A stretch of DNA of 64,000 bases from a virus. Location: the IMG/VR virus record IMGVR_UViG_3300008952_000009, positions 62,001 through 126,000 of that record; one strand, given 5' to 3'. This document shows positions 16,901 through 24,814 of this stretch, one piece after another (the first letter of the stretch is position 1; every line of letters begins with the position of its first letter). The notes below the pieces were generated by a model. That model worked only from the letters and a program-made list of their open reading frames with translations, had not been told where the DNA came from and did not search any database. A program made the position numbers and the translations under genes.

Positions 16901-17746
16901 TCACAACCCATATTTTGCCAACTCATCTGGGTCGACAATGGTCCTTTCTTTTGGAATCTTAACTTCTACGATTGTCTCATTAACTACCTTGTGAGGTGTC
17001 TCTTGATTTATGCCACTTCCAATCAGGTGCCCAAGCACCTTAATATCGAATTTTGTTTCGAATTTTCTTTCTTCGTTTGAAAAGTTGCTTATGTTGTTTT
17101 CATGTGAATAGTCCTGCTGGATAAATCCTTCATACCTGTGATTACCATCTCTGATGATGATATAGTTAATGCCGCCTGGAACTGTCATAAAAGGCACTAC
17201 AAGGTCGTTCATTTGCTGCTGGTACTCCGTTCGGAGGGTAATCTGATACATCACCGTAACATAGACTGGCAAGGGGATAGAGACCGTCTTATACACGGTT
17301 TTTTCAGTTTTATCTGGAAAGTTCAATTGCCCTCTCCTTCTCTTGGAGTGGGCGTTCTTGTAGTTGGAAGTCTTATCTTGCACGATCTTCTGCATAACGG
17401 GGATGGTGCCACCCTTTATCTTATCTGTTGATGGTATGTTTGCCCACACTGTGCCCTTCTCGCTAGGACTTTTTGTCATCGAGGTCCTCTCGATAGTGAT
17501 AACTGGCATGATTAGAGCGCCTTCAGCATCCCTAACACGACTATCCTTTTTGCTCAACACTGATCTTTCAGCTGATGACATTATAACTGGTACTTTCTTA
17601 AACCCAGTTGAGGAATTTACGTGTAGATTCATTTGCTCATCCACGAACTTATACATAGCAGTATCTATATTCTCAATTCTTGAATCGAAAATACGCTTGC
17701 CTTCGTAGTCGTTAAGTTGTTCGCTGAATGGTTTATGACGTTCCAT
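16901..17746 (-). CDS. Tail terminator / sheath stabiliser-like protein (first of a tandem pair)
   Basis: A 281-residue protein closely related to the next gene over its whole length: MYKFVDEQMN, TGFKKVPV, SKKDSRVRD, MPVITIERTSMTKSP, PLPVYVTVMYQITLRTEYQQ, PGGINY and ISNFSNEERKFETK. It overlaps the end of the gp14-like gene by 14 bases. In T4 the neck is followed by gp15, which caps the sheath, and structurally related gp3 caps the tube. The tandem pair here may divide those two jobs. It is a single globular domain without the extra C-terminal module of its neighbour. The function is inferred from gene order and size, not from a recognised motif. Confidence 0.6.
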   Translation of the reverse strand: MERHKPFSEQLNDYEGKRIFDSRIENIDTAMYKFVDEQMNLHVNSSTGFKKVPVIMSSAERSVLSKKDSRVRDAEGALIMPVITIERTSMTKSPSEKGTVWANIPSTDKIKGGTIPVMQKIVQDKTSNYKNAHSKRRRGQLNFPDKTEKTVYKTVSIPLPVYVTVMYQITLRTEYQQQMNDLVVPFMTVPGGINYIIIRDGNHRYEGFIQQDYSHENNISNFSNEERKFETKFDIKVLGHLIGSGINQETPHKVVNETIVEVKIPKERTIVDPDELAKYGL

Positions 17747-18224
17747 TAAATAGACCCTCTCTTGCCTTTATGCATTCGGCACTTATTTCCATCATGTGGT
17801 CGCGCTGACCAAAGATTTGAGTTGGTTCATTTAAAGTCGCGATCTCATAATAAGTTTCACCATACAAAATAAAATCACCCTCTCTAACAAACAAATTCTG
17901 ATCCTCTGTCAGTCTGCGTTTATGAAAATGCACTACAATTTTTGACAATCGATCTACGCCTAAGTTGGTCGTTTCCGTCTCATACCCTTGCCACTCCACA
18001 AGAGCATAGACCATAATTGGATTGAGAAAGGTCTTGTTCATTGCTTCGCCGTATATTGGATGAAAATTTGTTTCCTCAATAGACACTGGGTAGTAGACCA
18101 CCTGTTGCCCAATGACTCTTTCGATAATTTCATCACTAACCTGTTTTACAAGGTCTCGTTCCTTCTTACCAGTAAAGAGCGGTGGTGGTGGCGCTTCTGG
18201 TTGATTCCACTTATTATCTCCCAT
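17733..18224 (-). CDS. Neck protein, T4 gp14-like candidate
   Basis: A 163-residue protein starting with a Pro-rich segment and then the helix KKERDLVKQVSDEIIERVIG with QQVVYYPVS, which matches the start of head-completion/neck proteins. Near the C-terminus comes FVREGDFILYGETYYEI followed by a Glu-Pro and FGQ..H, the pattern of the neck protein fold (strand-Gly-Asp-loop, Tyr strands). T4 gp14 is longer (256). It would form the neck ring that closes the portal after packaging and meets the tail. It lies 6 bases after the gp13-like gene and overlaps the first tail-terminator-like gene. Confidence 0.62.
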   Translation of the reverse strand: MGDNKWNQPEAPPPPLFTGKKERDLVKQVSDEIIERVIGQQVVYYPVSIEETNFHPIYGEAMNKTFLNPIMVYALVEWQGYETETTNLGVDRLSKIVVHFHKRRLTEDQNLFVREGDFILYGETYYEIATLNEPTQIFGQRDHMMEISAECIKAREGLFNGTS

Positions 18225-18230
18225 AGTATA

Positions 18231-19484
18231 TTACCCCACATACACCGAATAGGGTATTCTCTGCAAGACTTTTTCAGCTGCTTCGACCTCCAGTGCCTCC
18301 TTTTCCGCAATCTTTTGATAAGTAAGTTCGGAAAGAGTTGTTTTAAGTTCTTCTCTGAGAGCGTTCTGTTCTTCTTTGCCCTGTGATACTAAATCAGTTC
18401 CGTTGAGGGTTATACTATCACCAGGAATGGGCAATGAAGCAAACTTGGATCTGACCTGTCCTAGTGTTTCCTTGGATAGAGCGAGCGCGAATCTCCTGAT
18501 CCACTGCTTACCAATTGAATTGATAGTGTCATAAGGCAAGTTAGAGAATGGCAATGTATTCATGTTATTAACCCCCTCTAGTTCGCCTCGACCATTAGTG
18601 TCATCGTCCAAGTTAGATGAGGGGACAGAGAATTCTACCCACATTTTAGTAGGTCCGCCACCATATGGAATCGGAAACAATCTTATCTTATTGTTCCTAA
18701 GTTCATATGACCAATGAGACATTCTAGTGTATATGGCGTCCTCGAATGCAAGTGCTTGTGCCTTGTTTTGCCATGCTGGTACAAGCTGGAAAGTGGAATC
18801 ATCCGAGAATTGTCCATAATTGTGAAAATTGCCAATCACATTCAACCCACCGTAGTACCCATAGAATCTCCACATTGCACTAGGCGTCTTGTAATACACT
18901 TTTTTAATCAATATCCTTTTGCCATTAATCTTGCCAGTGTATGGTGCGCCTGATTCAGAGGAAATTATGTCCTGTAGATCATAATCTTGCTGCCCTACAG
19001 TGACATCAAATGACGCGGAGTATTGTACAGAATCCTTTAATCCTATTTCTGATCCAATTTTCTCAGAGACGCGTCTGGAAAAACCATAATCAAATTTAGG
19101 ATACTTCAAACTACCCGAGGCTGCGCCTGAAGTTAGTTCACCCTTATGATCGAATGTCCCTGTTGCATGACCCAAAAAACTAGGCAATGCATTGTTTGCC
19201 TGATGTATGTTTATAAGATATGAATACTCAAGTACTGCTTCTTCGTATGCAGCATATATGTTTCCATCTGAAAGTTCTATATCCAGCACATCACCGCCAA
19301 GTTTCTTATATGTGTGTGCAACCTGGTCGACCGCACCTGAAATAAAGTTTCTAGAATACAGCACACTACTGTTTAATGAATATATTTTATATGGTAAAGA
19401 TTTATTCACATTACCATGACTACCAGTCTCTGGCAAGATGCTCTTGCTAGAAGTGCTAGCTGGTCTTAATGTTGGTAAAGACAT
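18231..19484 (-). CDS. Neck protein, T4 gp13-like candidate
   Basis: A 417-residue protein of the head-tail connector region. The middle has SVQYSASFDVTVGQQDYDLQ, then RILIKKVYYKTPS, then a long beta stretch ending in LRLFP-like IRLFPIPYGGG and KMWVEFSV. This order (strand Q-Y-D-L, then a W/Y-rich region, then P-K-x-W) is typical of gp13-type neck proteins. The C-terminal third is helical (LREELKTTLSELTYQKIAEK). It follows the head genes and precedes the gp14-like gene, matching T4 order 13, 14. Longer than T4 gp13 (309). The start has GGAGGA upstream. Confidence 0.62.
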   Translation of the reverse strand: MSLPTLRPASTSSKSILPETGSHGNVNKSLPYKIYSLNSSVLYSRNFISGAVDQVAHTYKKLGGDVLDIELSDGNIYAAYEEAVLEYSYLINIHQANNALPSFLGHATGTFDHKGELTSGAASGSLKYPKFDYGFSRRVSEKIGSEIGLKDSVQYSASFDVTVGQQDYDLQDIISSESGAPYTGKINGKRILIKKVYYKTPSAMWRFYGYYGGLNVIGNFHNYGQFSDDSTFQLVPAWQNKAQALAFEDAIYTRMSHWSYELRNNKIRLFPIPYGGGPTKMWVEFSVPSSNLDDDTNGRGELEGVNNMNTLPFSNLPYDTINSIGKQWIRRFALALSKETLGQVRSKFASLPIPGDSITLNGTDLVSQGKEEQNALREELKTTLSELTYQKIAEKEALEVEAAEKVLQRIPYSVYVG

Positions 19485-19551
19485 TTAATTGGTCCTCCGT
19501 GTCTAAGTAATTAGTCTTAAACTTAACAAAACGCTAGGACTTCAAATTTCT

Positions 19552-19917
19552 TTACTCTTCAGTCTTCTTTGTAGTTCTTCTTGTAGTTGTTGTTTTTTTT
19601 CTTGTTGTGCGCTTCTTTCTGGGTTTTGGCGTCTCAACATCAACAACCTCATCTTTAACTGGTTCTTCGATTTGGACTACCTGAAGTTCTGGTTCGGGAA
19701 TCCGTGGAGGTGCTTGGACCTCTTTCTTTTCTTCAACTGGTTCGTTTGTTACAACTTGAACCTGCTCTTCTTGCTTGATCTCTTCACTGGTGTTCATGTC
19801 AATTTCGATCAATTTGTTCTCAACCTCTCTCTTGTCAAAACCAAGTGCTGATCGCTTTGCAGCATACTTCTTGGCATATCTTGTCATTGTCATTCTTTTT
19901 CTACGTTTACCCATCAT
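19552..19917 (-). CDS. Basic/acidic low-complexity protein with a Lys-Arg-Thr tail
   Basis: A 121-residue protein in three parts: a basic N-terminus (residues 1-30, RYAKKYAAKRSALGF), an acidic and Pro/Val/Glu-rich middle (about 45-95) and a C-terminus of Lys, Arg and Thr repeats (about 98-118), which resembles DNA-binding tails. It is probably unstructured. The start is ATGATG with AAAGGAG upstream, and a CTATTTA motif lies 31 bases before it. It stands alone between a terminator-ended gene and the gp13-like gene. An internal head or DNA-associated protein is possible, but not shown. Confidence 0.68.
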   Translation of the reverse strand: MMGKRRKRMTMTRYAKKYAAKRSALGFDKREVENKLIEIDMNTSEEIKQEEQVQVVTNEPVEEKKEVQAPPRIPEPELQVVQIEEPVKDEVVDVETPKPRKKRTTRKKTTTTRRTTKKTEE

Positions 19918-19947
19918 TAAACTCCTTTAACTAAAACGATTATAACA

Positions 19948-19954
19948 TAAATAG
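19948..19954 (-). promoter_or_regulatory. Candidate late promoter (CTATTTA) ahead of the Lys-Arg-Thr protein
   Basis: The coding strand reads CCTATTTATGTTATAATC, 31 bases before the ATG at 19917 and just downstream of the hairpin terminator at 19968-19998. Confidence 0.45.
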
Positions 19955-19967
19955 GTTTTTAATAAAG

Positions 19968-19998
19968 AAAAACCCCCAACCAAATTGGAAGGGGGTTT
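19968..19998 (-). terminator. Rho-independent terminator after the 144-aa virion protein
   Basis: An 8-bp outer stem AAACCCCC / GGGGGTTT, an AA/AA mismatch, then a CC/GG pair and a 5-base loop. The minus strand runs into TTTTTCTTTATT. It lies 26 bases beyond the stop codon at 20024. Confidence 0.85.
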
Positions 19999-20023
19999 GA
20001 CTTGTAGTAAGGCGAGTTACTTT

Positions 20024-20458
20024 TTACTGGTCAGCAAATGCTGGTGCTGTTTCGCTAACCACGCCGCCAGACAAGTACCAAAGGGTTCCATCAGAAACAC
20101 ATTCAATTCTTGTGCCTCCTGCTGGGTCATTTAAGGTTAACTTACTGTTACTGCTGCCGTTTGGTGCAACAGATGCGTTGTCTGCATTTGTATCTAAGTG
20201 AACCACGCCGCCCAAAAAGTATCTATCATCTGAACCCGTGTCAATAATCAATTCATCATCACCTGCCTGTGAGGTTACAATAAATGTAAACACGGTGCCG
20301 TTCTCTGGAGCGGAAGGAAGTGTAATTGTACAATCTGCCGCTAGTGCAATTGCATAAATCTCTCCACTTTCTGCAAGTGTTAAAGTCTTGCTCGTTGCTG
20401 TAATCTTTTCTAGTCTTCTTCTAGAAGCATCATATGCTGCTCTACCTACTTTTGCCAT
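20024..20458 (-). CDS. Small beta-rich virion protein, head decoration candidate
   Basis: A 144-residue protein that starts with a basic helix (AYDASRRRLEKI) and then is all short beta strands (TLTLAESGEIYAIAL, ITLPSAPENGTVFTFIV, and the C-terminal TLWYLSGGVVS). It resembles the fibre/knob type of small phage beta-proteins, and immediately follows the major capsid gene as a separate unit with its own promoter motif and terminator. That isolation fits a protein made in high copy, such as a head decoration or head-fibre protein. This is inference. AAAAGGAG precedes the start. Confidence 0.6.
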   Translation of the reverse strand: MAKVGRAAYDASRRRLEKITATSKTLTLAESGEIYAIALAADCTITLPSAPENGTVFTFIVTSQAGDDELIIDTGSDDRYFLGGVVHLDTNADNASVAPNGSSNSKLTLNDPAGGTRIECVSDGTLWYLSGGVVSETAPAFADQ

Positions 20459-20510
20459 TTTATAAATCTCCTTTTAATTAATAAAGGCTATCGCCTTACC
20501 TTTTATATTA

Positions 20511-20517
20511 TAAATAG
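20511..20517 (-). promoter_or_regulatory. Candidate late promoter (CTATTTA) ahead of the decoration candidate
   Basis: The coding strand reads AAACTATTTATAATATAAAAGG, 53 bases before the ATG and directly downstream of the terminator that ends the capsid transcript. That placement supports an independent transcription start here. Confidence 0.52.
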
Positions 20518-20540
20518 TTTAAACTAAACCAAACTCACAC

Positions 20541-20575
20541 AAAAAAACGCCCTACCACAATATTATGGTAGGGCG
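20541..20575 (-). terminator. Rho-independent terminator after the major capsid gene
   Basis: A perfect 10-bp stem, CGCCCTACCA with TGGTAGGGCG, with an 8-base loop, followed on the minus strand by seven T residues. It begins 25 bases beyond the capsid stop. This is the strongest terminator in the window. Confidence 0.93.
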
Positions 20576-20600
20576 AATCTTTTAGTTGTCGGACACTTTA

Positions 20601-22352
20601 TTAAGCGCCTGCCTCACCAAGGAGACCTCTTACGACAACAAGACCATACATATCTGGTCTAACCATCTTCTTAGCGTAACGGGTCATGACACCCTTACGT
20701 GGTACGAAGTCTTCCGTACCGAAAATGGTAGGTGTTACCTGGAGTGGTACATATGGAGCGTACACATAACCGCTTTCAAGGAAAGAGTTACCTCTACGAC
20801 CTACAAGAAGAATGTTTCTTGGGAAGTATGGATCAACCATAACATCAAACTTCTTGCTCAATGAACCAGTCTTAACAGCACCAATGTCACCACGGTCAGC
20901 GTCTGCCGTAACAGATGCGCGGAAACCGCTTGTGAACTCAAGGATGTTAGCAACCTCTGGACCACAAACAACAAAGTTTGCGCCACCACGAAGTGTCTTT
21001 CTGTGGATCTGAGCGCTCACGTCATTGATTGTCTCAATGAGAGTCTCATACCACTCGCTAACAGTACCTGTGAAGTCAGGTGAAGCACTGGTTGCACCAA
21101 GTTCACTGCCGTTGCTATCAACGAAAAGACCTGGAGCGCGTGACCAGTAGCGTGTACCTGCCTTAGCACCCTGGATCAAGTCAGAGAGAATCTCCTGGTC
21201 GATTTCAAGAGCAATTTGCTCAGAAAGAATACCAGTTAATTCAACCTCTGCGTCAAGGTTGTGATAAGCATTGAGGTCCTGACCTAATTCAGGAGTCCAC
21301 TTTGCCTTCAACTTCTTTGTAGCAGCTGTGACCGCTACGCTGTCGACCTTGATGTCGATTTCTGGGATGTTTCTTGGGTTGCTATTGTTAACTGTTGATC
21401 CACCTGTGGTATCACGACCAGCACCTTCAAGCTCCCACGGCTCTCCACCAACGACTGAACCAAGTCCGCCGCCAGCTGAAAGCGTATCTGCTATCGGGAA
21501 CGCTAGAGATGCATCATCTCTGGTAGGCGCGAACACGTCCGAAGCATGTCCGGTGAAAGTCAAAAGCAAGACCTCCTGGCTAGCACCTGTACCACCAGAG
21601 CCGGTGATTCTCGTCAAACGGCGGACCAGCTTTGCATGTCCGTAGTTTCCAGAACCGTTAGATGCCGAAATTGCCGAAGCATTGACCGCACCAGATGGGA
21701 AAGTAGTCGGCAAGTGATTTCTATAAATAGAAACAACCGAAACTACGTCGGTGCCCGAAAGAAGATCAGGATCCCAGCGAATCAACTTCTTCTGTGCGGC
21801 AGTCATTGACGAAGGCGCTACGTTAGTAAGCCCCGTGCTCATGACCTTTGCCTGGCTCTGTGAACCAGTTGCGCTAGTGTAACCATTCGCCAGGTCATAA
21901 AAACCACCTGCTCCAACGCCCGTAGCAGGATTAAGATCAACACCGTCAATCAACCCCTTCGCTACAACGTTACCACCATAGATAGATTGTCCTGCTAGAC
22001 CGCGAAGGCGATCATCAGTCATTGTAAAGTCCAAGAAGAAGATAAGTCCACTTGGAAGACTCATTGGCTGCACGCTAACGAGTTCATTTGCAATCAACCC
22101 ACCGAATACACGACGGACGATTGGGAAAGCAACTGATGCGAAACCTTCAACATCACCTGCTGCCATTGAGGACGCTTCACGAAGAAGCTCCTTTGCTTGG
22201 TTCTCAAGGAGAACCGCCATACCATTCTTGGATTGCTCATCAGTAATACCTTCTAAGAGACCAGTCTTTTCCCACTTCGCAAGAAGTGCTTGACCTTCCT
22301 TAGACACGTCACGTCGAACAATACCTTCAGTTAATTTTTCTAATACAGACAT
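20601..22352 (-). CDS. Major capsid protein, T4 gp23-like
   Basis: A 583-residue capsid subunit of the HK97 fold. It has the N-terminal acidic/helical segment, then VEGFASVAFPIVRRVFGGLI and ELVSVQPMSLPSGLIFFLDF, the central beta and insertion region, and the C-terminal PYVPLQVTPTIFGTEDFVPR, then GVMTRYAKKMVRPDMYG, which are hallmarks of gp23. The prohead protease probably removes an N-terminal piece. Candidate sites of the (L/I)xE type are LRE59-A60, LLE50 and LLE34, with 59-60 nearest to the T4 site. TAGGAGG precedes the ATG. A perfect terminator follows, and the scaffold gene lies 21 bases upstream, as in T4 (22 then 23). Confidence 0.93.
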   Translation of the reverse strand: MSVLEKLTEGIVRRDVSKEGQALLAKWEKTGLLEGITDEQSKNGMAVLLENQAKELLREASSMAAGDVEGFASVAFPIVRRVFGGLIANELVSVQPMSLPSGLIFFLDFTMTDDRLRGLAGQSIYGGNVVAKGLIDGVDLNPATGVGAGGFYDLANGYTSATGSQSQAKVMSTGLTNVAPSSMTAAQKKLIRWDPDLLSGTDVVSVVSIYRNHLPTTFPSGAVNASAISASNGSGNYGHAKLVRRLTRITGSGGTGASQEVLLLTFTGHASDVFAPTRDDASLAFPIADTLSAGGGLGSVVGGEPWELEGAGRDTTGGSTVNNSNPRNIPEIDIKVDSVAVTAATKKLKAKWTPELGQDLNAYHNLDAEVELTGILSEQIALEIDQEILSDLIQGAKAGTRYWSRAPGLFVDSNGSELGATSASPDFTGTVSEWYETLIETINDVSAQIHRKTLRGGANFVVCGPEVANILEFTSGFRASVTADADRGDIGAVKTGSLSKKFDVMVDPYFPRNILLVGRRGNSFLESGYVYAPYVPLQVTPTIFGTEDFVPRKGVMTRYAKKMVRPDMYGLVVVRGLLGEAGA

Positions 22353-22373
22353 TGTATTGTAACCTCCTAATAT

Positions 22374-23453
22374 TTAATTGTCTTTATTAATACCAGCTAA
22401 TCGCTGCATTCTTTCAGCAAAAATATCTGCTGAAGTAGCTCGTTTCTCTTCACGAGAACGAACCAGTAAGCTAGATCTTCTATTGTTAACTGCCTCACTC
22501 AGCGATTCTGGACTCTTCTTTTGACTAGTCTCCACTGTGTTTTGAAGGGTTTCATAGATAACCTTTGCTTGTTTTGCATCTTCGGCCTTAGCGATTGCTT
22601 CAACAATACTCTTTTTCTGTCGCTCATTCAGGGAGCCACAATCCAAAGTCCGATTGATATAAAGTAACTTTGCGTTTGATGTATTAACAGCATCAAACTT
22701 TTCTTTTATTTGTGAGACAACAGACTTATGAGCATTAATCTCGTCTGTTTTCATCTCATTTTCTTTAATTAAATCTTTATTTTGTTTATTGAGATTCTTG
22801 TTGGATTCTTCCAACTTACCAAGTGCTGCCTTGAGTGCCTCAAGTTGCTCCTTGATATCGTCATCTTGTAATCTGGCAAGTTCTTGCTCAACTGCAAGAT
22901 CCAACTCTTCATTGGAAGTCCCCATCCATCCACTCTTTTGTGGCTTGATGTCAACCTTAAGAGATTCCATGATCTCATCAACGAATAATTCTTCCATCTC
23001 TTCTTCTAATTGAGTGAGTGTTTCGGTCGCAAGAGAACTTGCGTCAGCAGAAGCTTGAATTTCATCAGACATACCAGCAGCAAGATCATCATGATCTACC
23101 TTATCTGCTTGAAGTACATCCGTTGCTTCAATTCCCTCTTCGTCTTCAATTTCTTTAATTCTTTTTTCGATCGCGTCAAGATCTAACTCGACCTGACCCG
23201 ACTCAGATGAGGGGATATCATCCATTGCCTCTTCATCAGACTTTGCAGATACAGTATCGTCAGACCCCTCATCGCTAGATGGTTCAAGATCTAACCCTAA
23301 GTCCATCTCTTCTTCCTCTTGCTCAAGAAGAGATGACACGGCATCCTTAATTTGTTCTGAATACTTTTCAATTACCATTTGTTCTGCATTTTTGAGCGCA
23401 GCGGATTTAAGCGCCTTGGCGTCAATGATTGCTTGTTCTAGAAGTGATGACAT
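22374..23453 (-). CDS. Prohead scaffold protein, T4 gp22-like
   Basis: A 359-residue, strongly acidic, helical protein with a coiled coil (about residues 175-250, with ALKAALGKLEESNKNLNKQN) and Glu-rich tracts. These are the properties of gp22-type scaffolds, which are degraded by the prohead protease. It directly precedes the capsid gene. The open frame extends 20 codons further, to 23513, but those codons read through the promoter-like motif CTATTTATTA. The ATG at 23453 with AAGGGG upstream is the better start. The C-terminus is basic and Arg-rich (RSREEKRATSADIFAERMQ), fitting a capsid-binding end. Confidence 0.8.
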   Translation of the reverse strand: MSSLLEQAIIDAKALKSAALKNAEQMVIEKYSEQIKDAVSSLLEQEEEEMDLGLDLEPSSDEGSDDTVSAKSDEEAMDDIPSSESGQVELDLDAIEKRIKEIEDEEGIEATDVLQADKVDHDDLAAGMSDEIQASADASSLATETLTQLEEEMEELFVDEIMESLKVDIKPQKSGWMGTSNEELDLAVEQELARLQDDDIKEQLEALKAALGKLEESNKNLNKQNKDLIKENEMKTDEINAHKSVVSQIKEKFDAVNTSNAKLLYINRTLDCGSLNERQKKSIVEAIAKAEDAKQAKVIYETLQNTVETSQKKSPESLSEAVNNRRSSLLVRSREEKRATSADIFAERMQRLAGINKDN

Positions 23454-23486
23454 AGTTTGCCCCTTATATAAAAATATGTTCAATAA

Positions 23487-23493
23487 TAAATAG
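23487..23493 (-). promoter_or_regulatory. Candidate late promoter (CTATTTA) ahead of the scaffold gene
   Basis: The coding strand reads CAACTATTTATTATTG, 34 bases before the chosen scaffold ATG. Just upstream on the same strand is a weak hairpin around AGGTGTT/AACACTT (about 23500-23520). The two together could end the previous transcript and start the scaffold-capsid unit. Confidence 0.5.
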
Positions 23494-23550
23494 TTGAAGT
23501 GTTCTCTAAACACCTGAAATTTATTATACTACAATGTAGGAGTGTTTTTT

Positions 23551-24135
23551 TTAATTTGCTACTGGGTTCGTTCTTAGGGAGGATAACCCTGGTATGGTCA
23601 TCCTGAGAGGGGTGTACCCAGATGGGTTTATGCCCCCAGAGAAAGCGATAGTTGGCATACCATGTATGTTGGAAGTTATGATCTCGTGTCCAGCGGTGCC
23701 GATGGGTCCAGTCTTTGTTATGGTTATTGTCGCGCCATCCCTAGTAGCGGAAATAGTATGGTCGGACTCCGAAGCACCACCATTGATGGCGGTTGTTAAA
23801 ACTGTTGCTAAGTGAGTAGAGTTTGTGGCGTCGGATGTGCATACTGTGACAATTCCACTAGAGGGTCCAGTTCCGTCGGTGGCGGACATGTTGGCAGAAT
23901 CGTTAATTCGATACTCTACAGTTCCAGTACCTGCCGAAGTTCGAACATTATTAATTGTTAAGTGCTGATTAGTTGCAAGTTGCGATATGTCTGTGACATT
24001 TACAGTGAATGTTACCTTAGATCCTGTGCCGCCGACATTACCAGCAGGAGTGTTGTTGACCACTAGAGGATCTTCTTGTAGATCTCTTATGTTATCAATC
24101 ACAAAATCAGGTCTTATGGTGTGCTTTCTCTTCAT
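23551..24135 (-). CDS. Beta-rich virion protein with a dispersed FxGG-type module
   Basis: A 194-residue protein. The ATG at 24135 lies 2 bases after the stop of the upstream gene. An extension of the frame upstream (to 24186) only overlaps that gene. After a short N-terminal part (residues 1-30) it consists of one beta module of about 130 residues: VTFTVNV, then LTTAINGGAS, then ATITITKTGPIGTAG and AFSGG. The same order of elements occurs in the 4178-aa protein (about residues 1380-1495) and in the partial protein at the right edge. It lies among the head genes, ahead of the scaffold. The function is unknown. I infer a virion surface protein. Confidence 0.62.
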   Translation of the reverse strand: MKRKHTIRPDFVIDNIRDLQEDPLVVNNTPAGNVGGTGSKVTFTVNVTDISQLATNQHLTINNVRTSAGTGTVEYRINDSANMSATDGTGPSSGIVTVCTSDATNSTHLATVLTTAINGGASESDHTISATRDGATITITKTGPIGTAGHEIITSNIHGMPTIAFSGGINPSGYTPLRMTIPGLSSLRTNPVAN

Positions 24136-24137
24136 GG

Positions 24138-24557
24138 TTAGAATGTGGAACAGGCAGCATATACTGCATCGGGTGCATCTCCCCAAGTGCCAGCATCTCT
24201 TACGAACGCAACACGATCAACACCATTTATTTCAATCTTATAAGTTGTGGGGACTGTAACAGCATCACAATCAACTGTCTGCGAGTACGACCAAATACCT
24301 GTTGCGTGCATATAAAACCACAATTCAATATCCCGATCGGGAGCGCCAGCGTCAGCGGGATCTACGGTCAGAAACAAGTATCTTTGATTTTCTGTCACAT
24401 ACCCAGTAGTACCGTCCCTAGCGGCGGTTCCTGTTGAAATGCCTGTTGTAACTGGAAGGGCGTTGTGTGCCAACACTACTATCGCTGTACCATTGGCGCC
24501 TGCTAAATTTTTGGGTCCTCTTGTTCTGCCCCAACTTGTATTCTTAAAAGTACTCAT
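24138..24557 (-). CDS. Small beta-rich protein in the head operon, function unknown
   Basis: A 139-residue protein with a basic N-terminus (KNTSWGRTRGPKN) and alternating Gly/Thr/Ala-rich strands: GTAIVVLAHNALPV, QRYLFLTVDPADAG and DIELWFYMHATGIW. There are two Cys and no signal peptide. It is immediately followed by the FxGG-module protein, and both lie between bS21 and the scaffold gene. The fold looks like a jelly-roll-type virion protein such as a decoration or portal-associated protein, which is speculation. A motif GATATTTATTAATGG, close to the CTATTTA promoter candidate, sits about 20 bases upstream of the start. Confidence 0.6.
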   Translation of the reverse strand: MSTFKNTSWGRTRGPKNLAGANGTAIVVLAHNALPVTTGISTGTAARDGTTGYVTENQRYLFLTVDPADAGAPDRDIELWFYMHATGIWSYSQTVDCDAVTVPTTYKIEINGVDRVAFVRDAGTWGDAPDAVYAACSTF

Positions 24558-24579
24558 TTTAAATCTCCATTAATAAATA

Positions 24580-24804
24580 TCAATCTTTAAACTTTTCATT
24601 AAATTTTCTAGTTGATTCTTGAGAAAGTTTCTTCTTTCTCTCCTTCTTCAACTTTCTAATTTCAGACTTTGGAGTGAATTGCATTCGTTTTCTTACCTTG
24701 TCGATCAACCCTTCCTTCTTTGTCTTCTTAACGAATCTTCTGATCATTCTCATCTGATCTTCGTTGTGCCTTGGTCTTACATCAAAATTAACTGCTTTAG
24801 CCAT
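24580..24804 (-). CDS. Ribosomal protein bS21-like
   Basis: A 74-residue, strongly basic, helical protein. After an N-terminal beta-like piece (VNFDVRPRHNEDQ), residues 18-60 follow the bS21 pattern: a helix M-I-R-R-F-x-K-x-x-K-K-E-G-L-I-D-K-V-R-K-R with F-x-x-P, then a long Lys/Arg-rich helix. bS21 sits near the Shine-Dalgarno/anti-Shine-Dalgarno duplex of the 30S subunit, where it helps messenger selection. Phage-encoded bS21 is known from marine phages. It sits between a head-operon gene and the capsid genes and is expressed with them, so it may bias ribosomes toward phage messages late. AAAGGA precedes the ATG. Confidence 0.78.
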   Translation of the reverse strand: MAKAVNFDVRPRHNEDQMRMIRRFVKKTKKEGLIDKVRKRMQFTPKSEIRKLKKERKKKLSQESTRKFNEKFKD

Positions 24805-24814
24805 TATAAATCCT

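Noticed and set aside
17747-17753. CTATTTA copy touching the start of the 281-aa gene
   Set aside because: It lies within the end of the gp14-like gene directly at the ATG, leaving no room for a leader. It is treated as background, like the copies inside other genes.
23454-23513. 20-codon N-terminal extension of the scaffold frame
   Set aside because: It reads through the CTATTTA motif and the leader. The ATG at 23453 with AAGGGG is the better start.
24136-24186. 17-codon extension of the 194-aa protein
   Set aside because: It overlaps the end of the upstream gene. The ATG at 24135 two bases after the stop is preferred.
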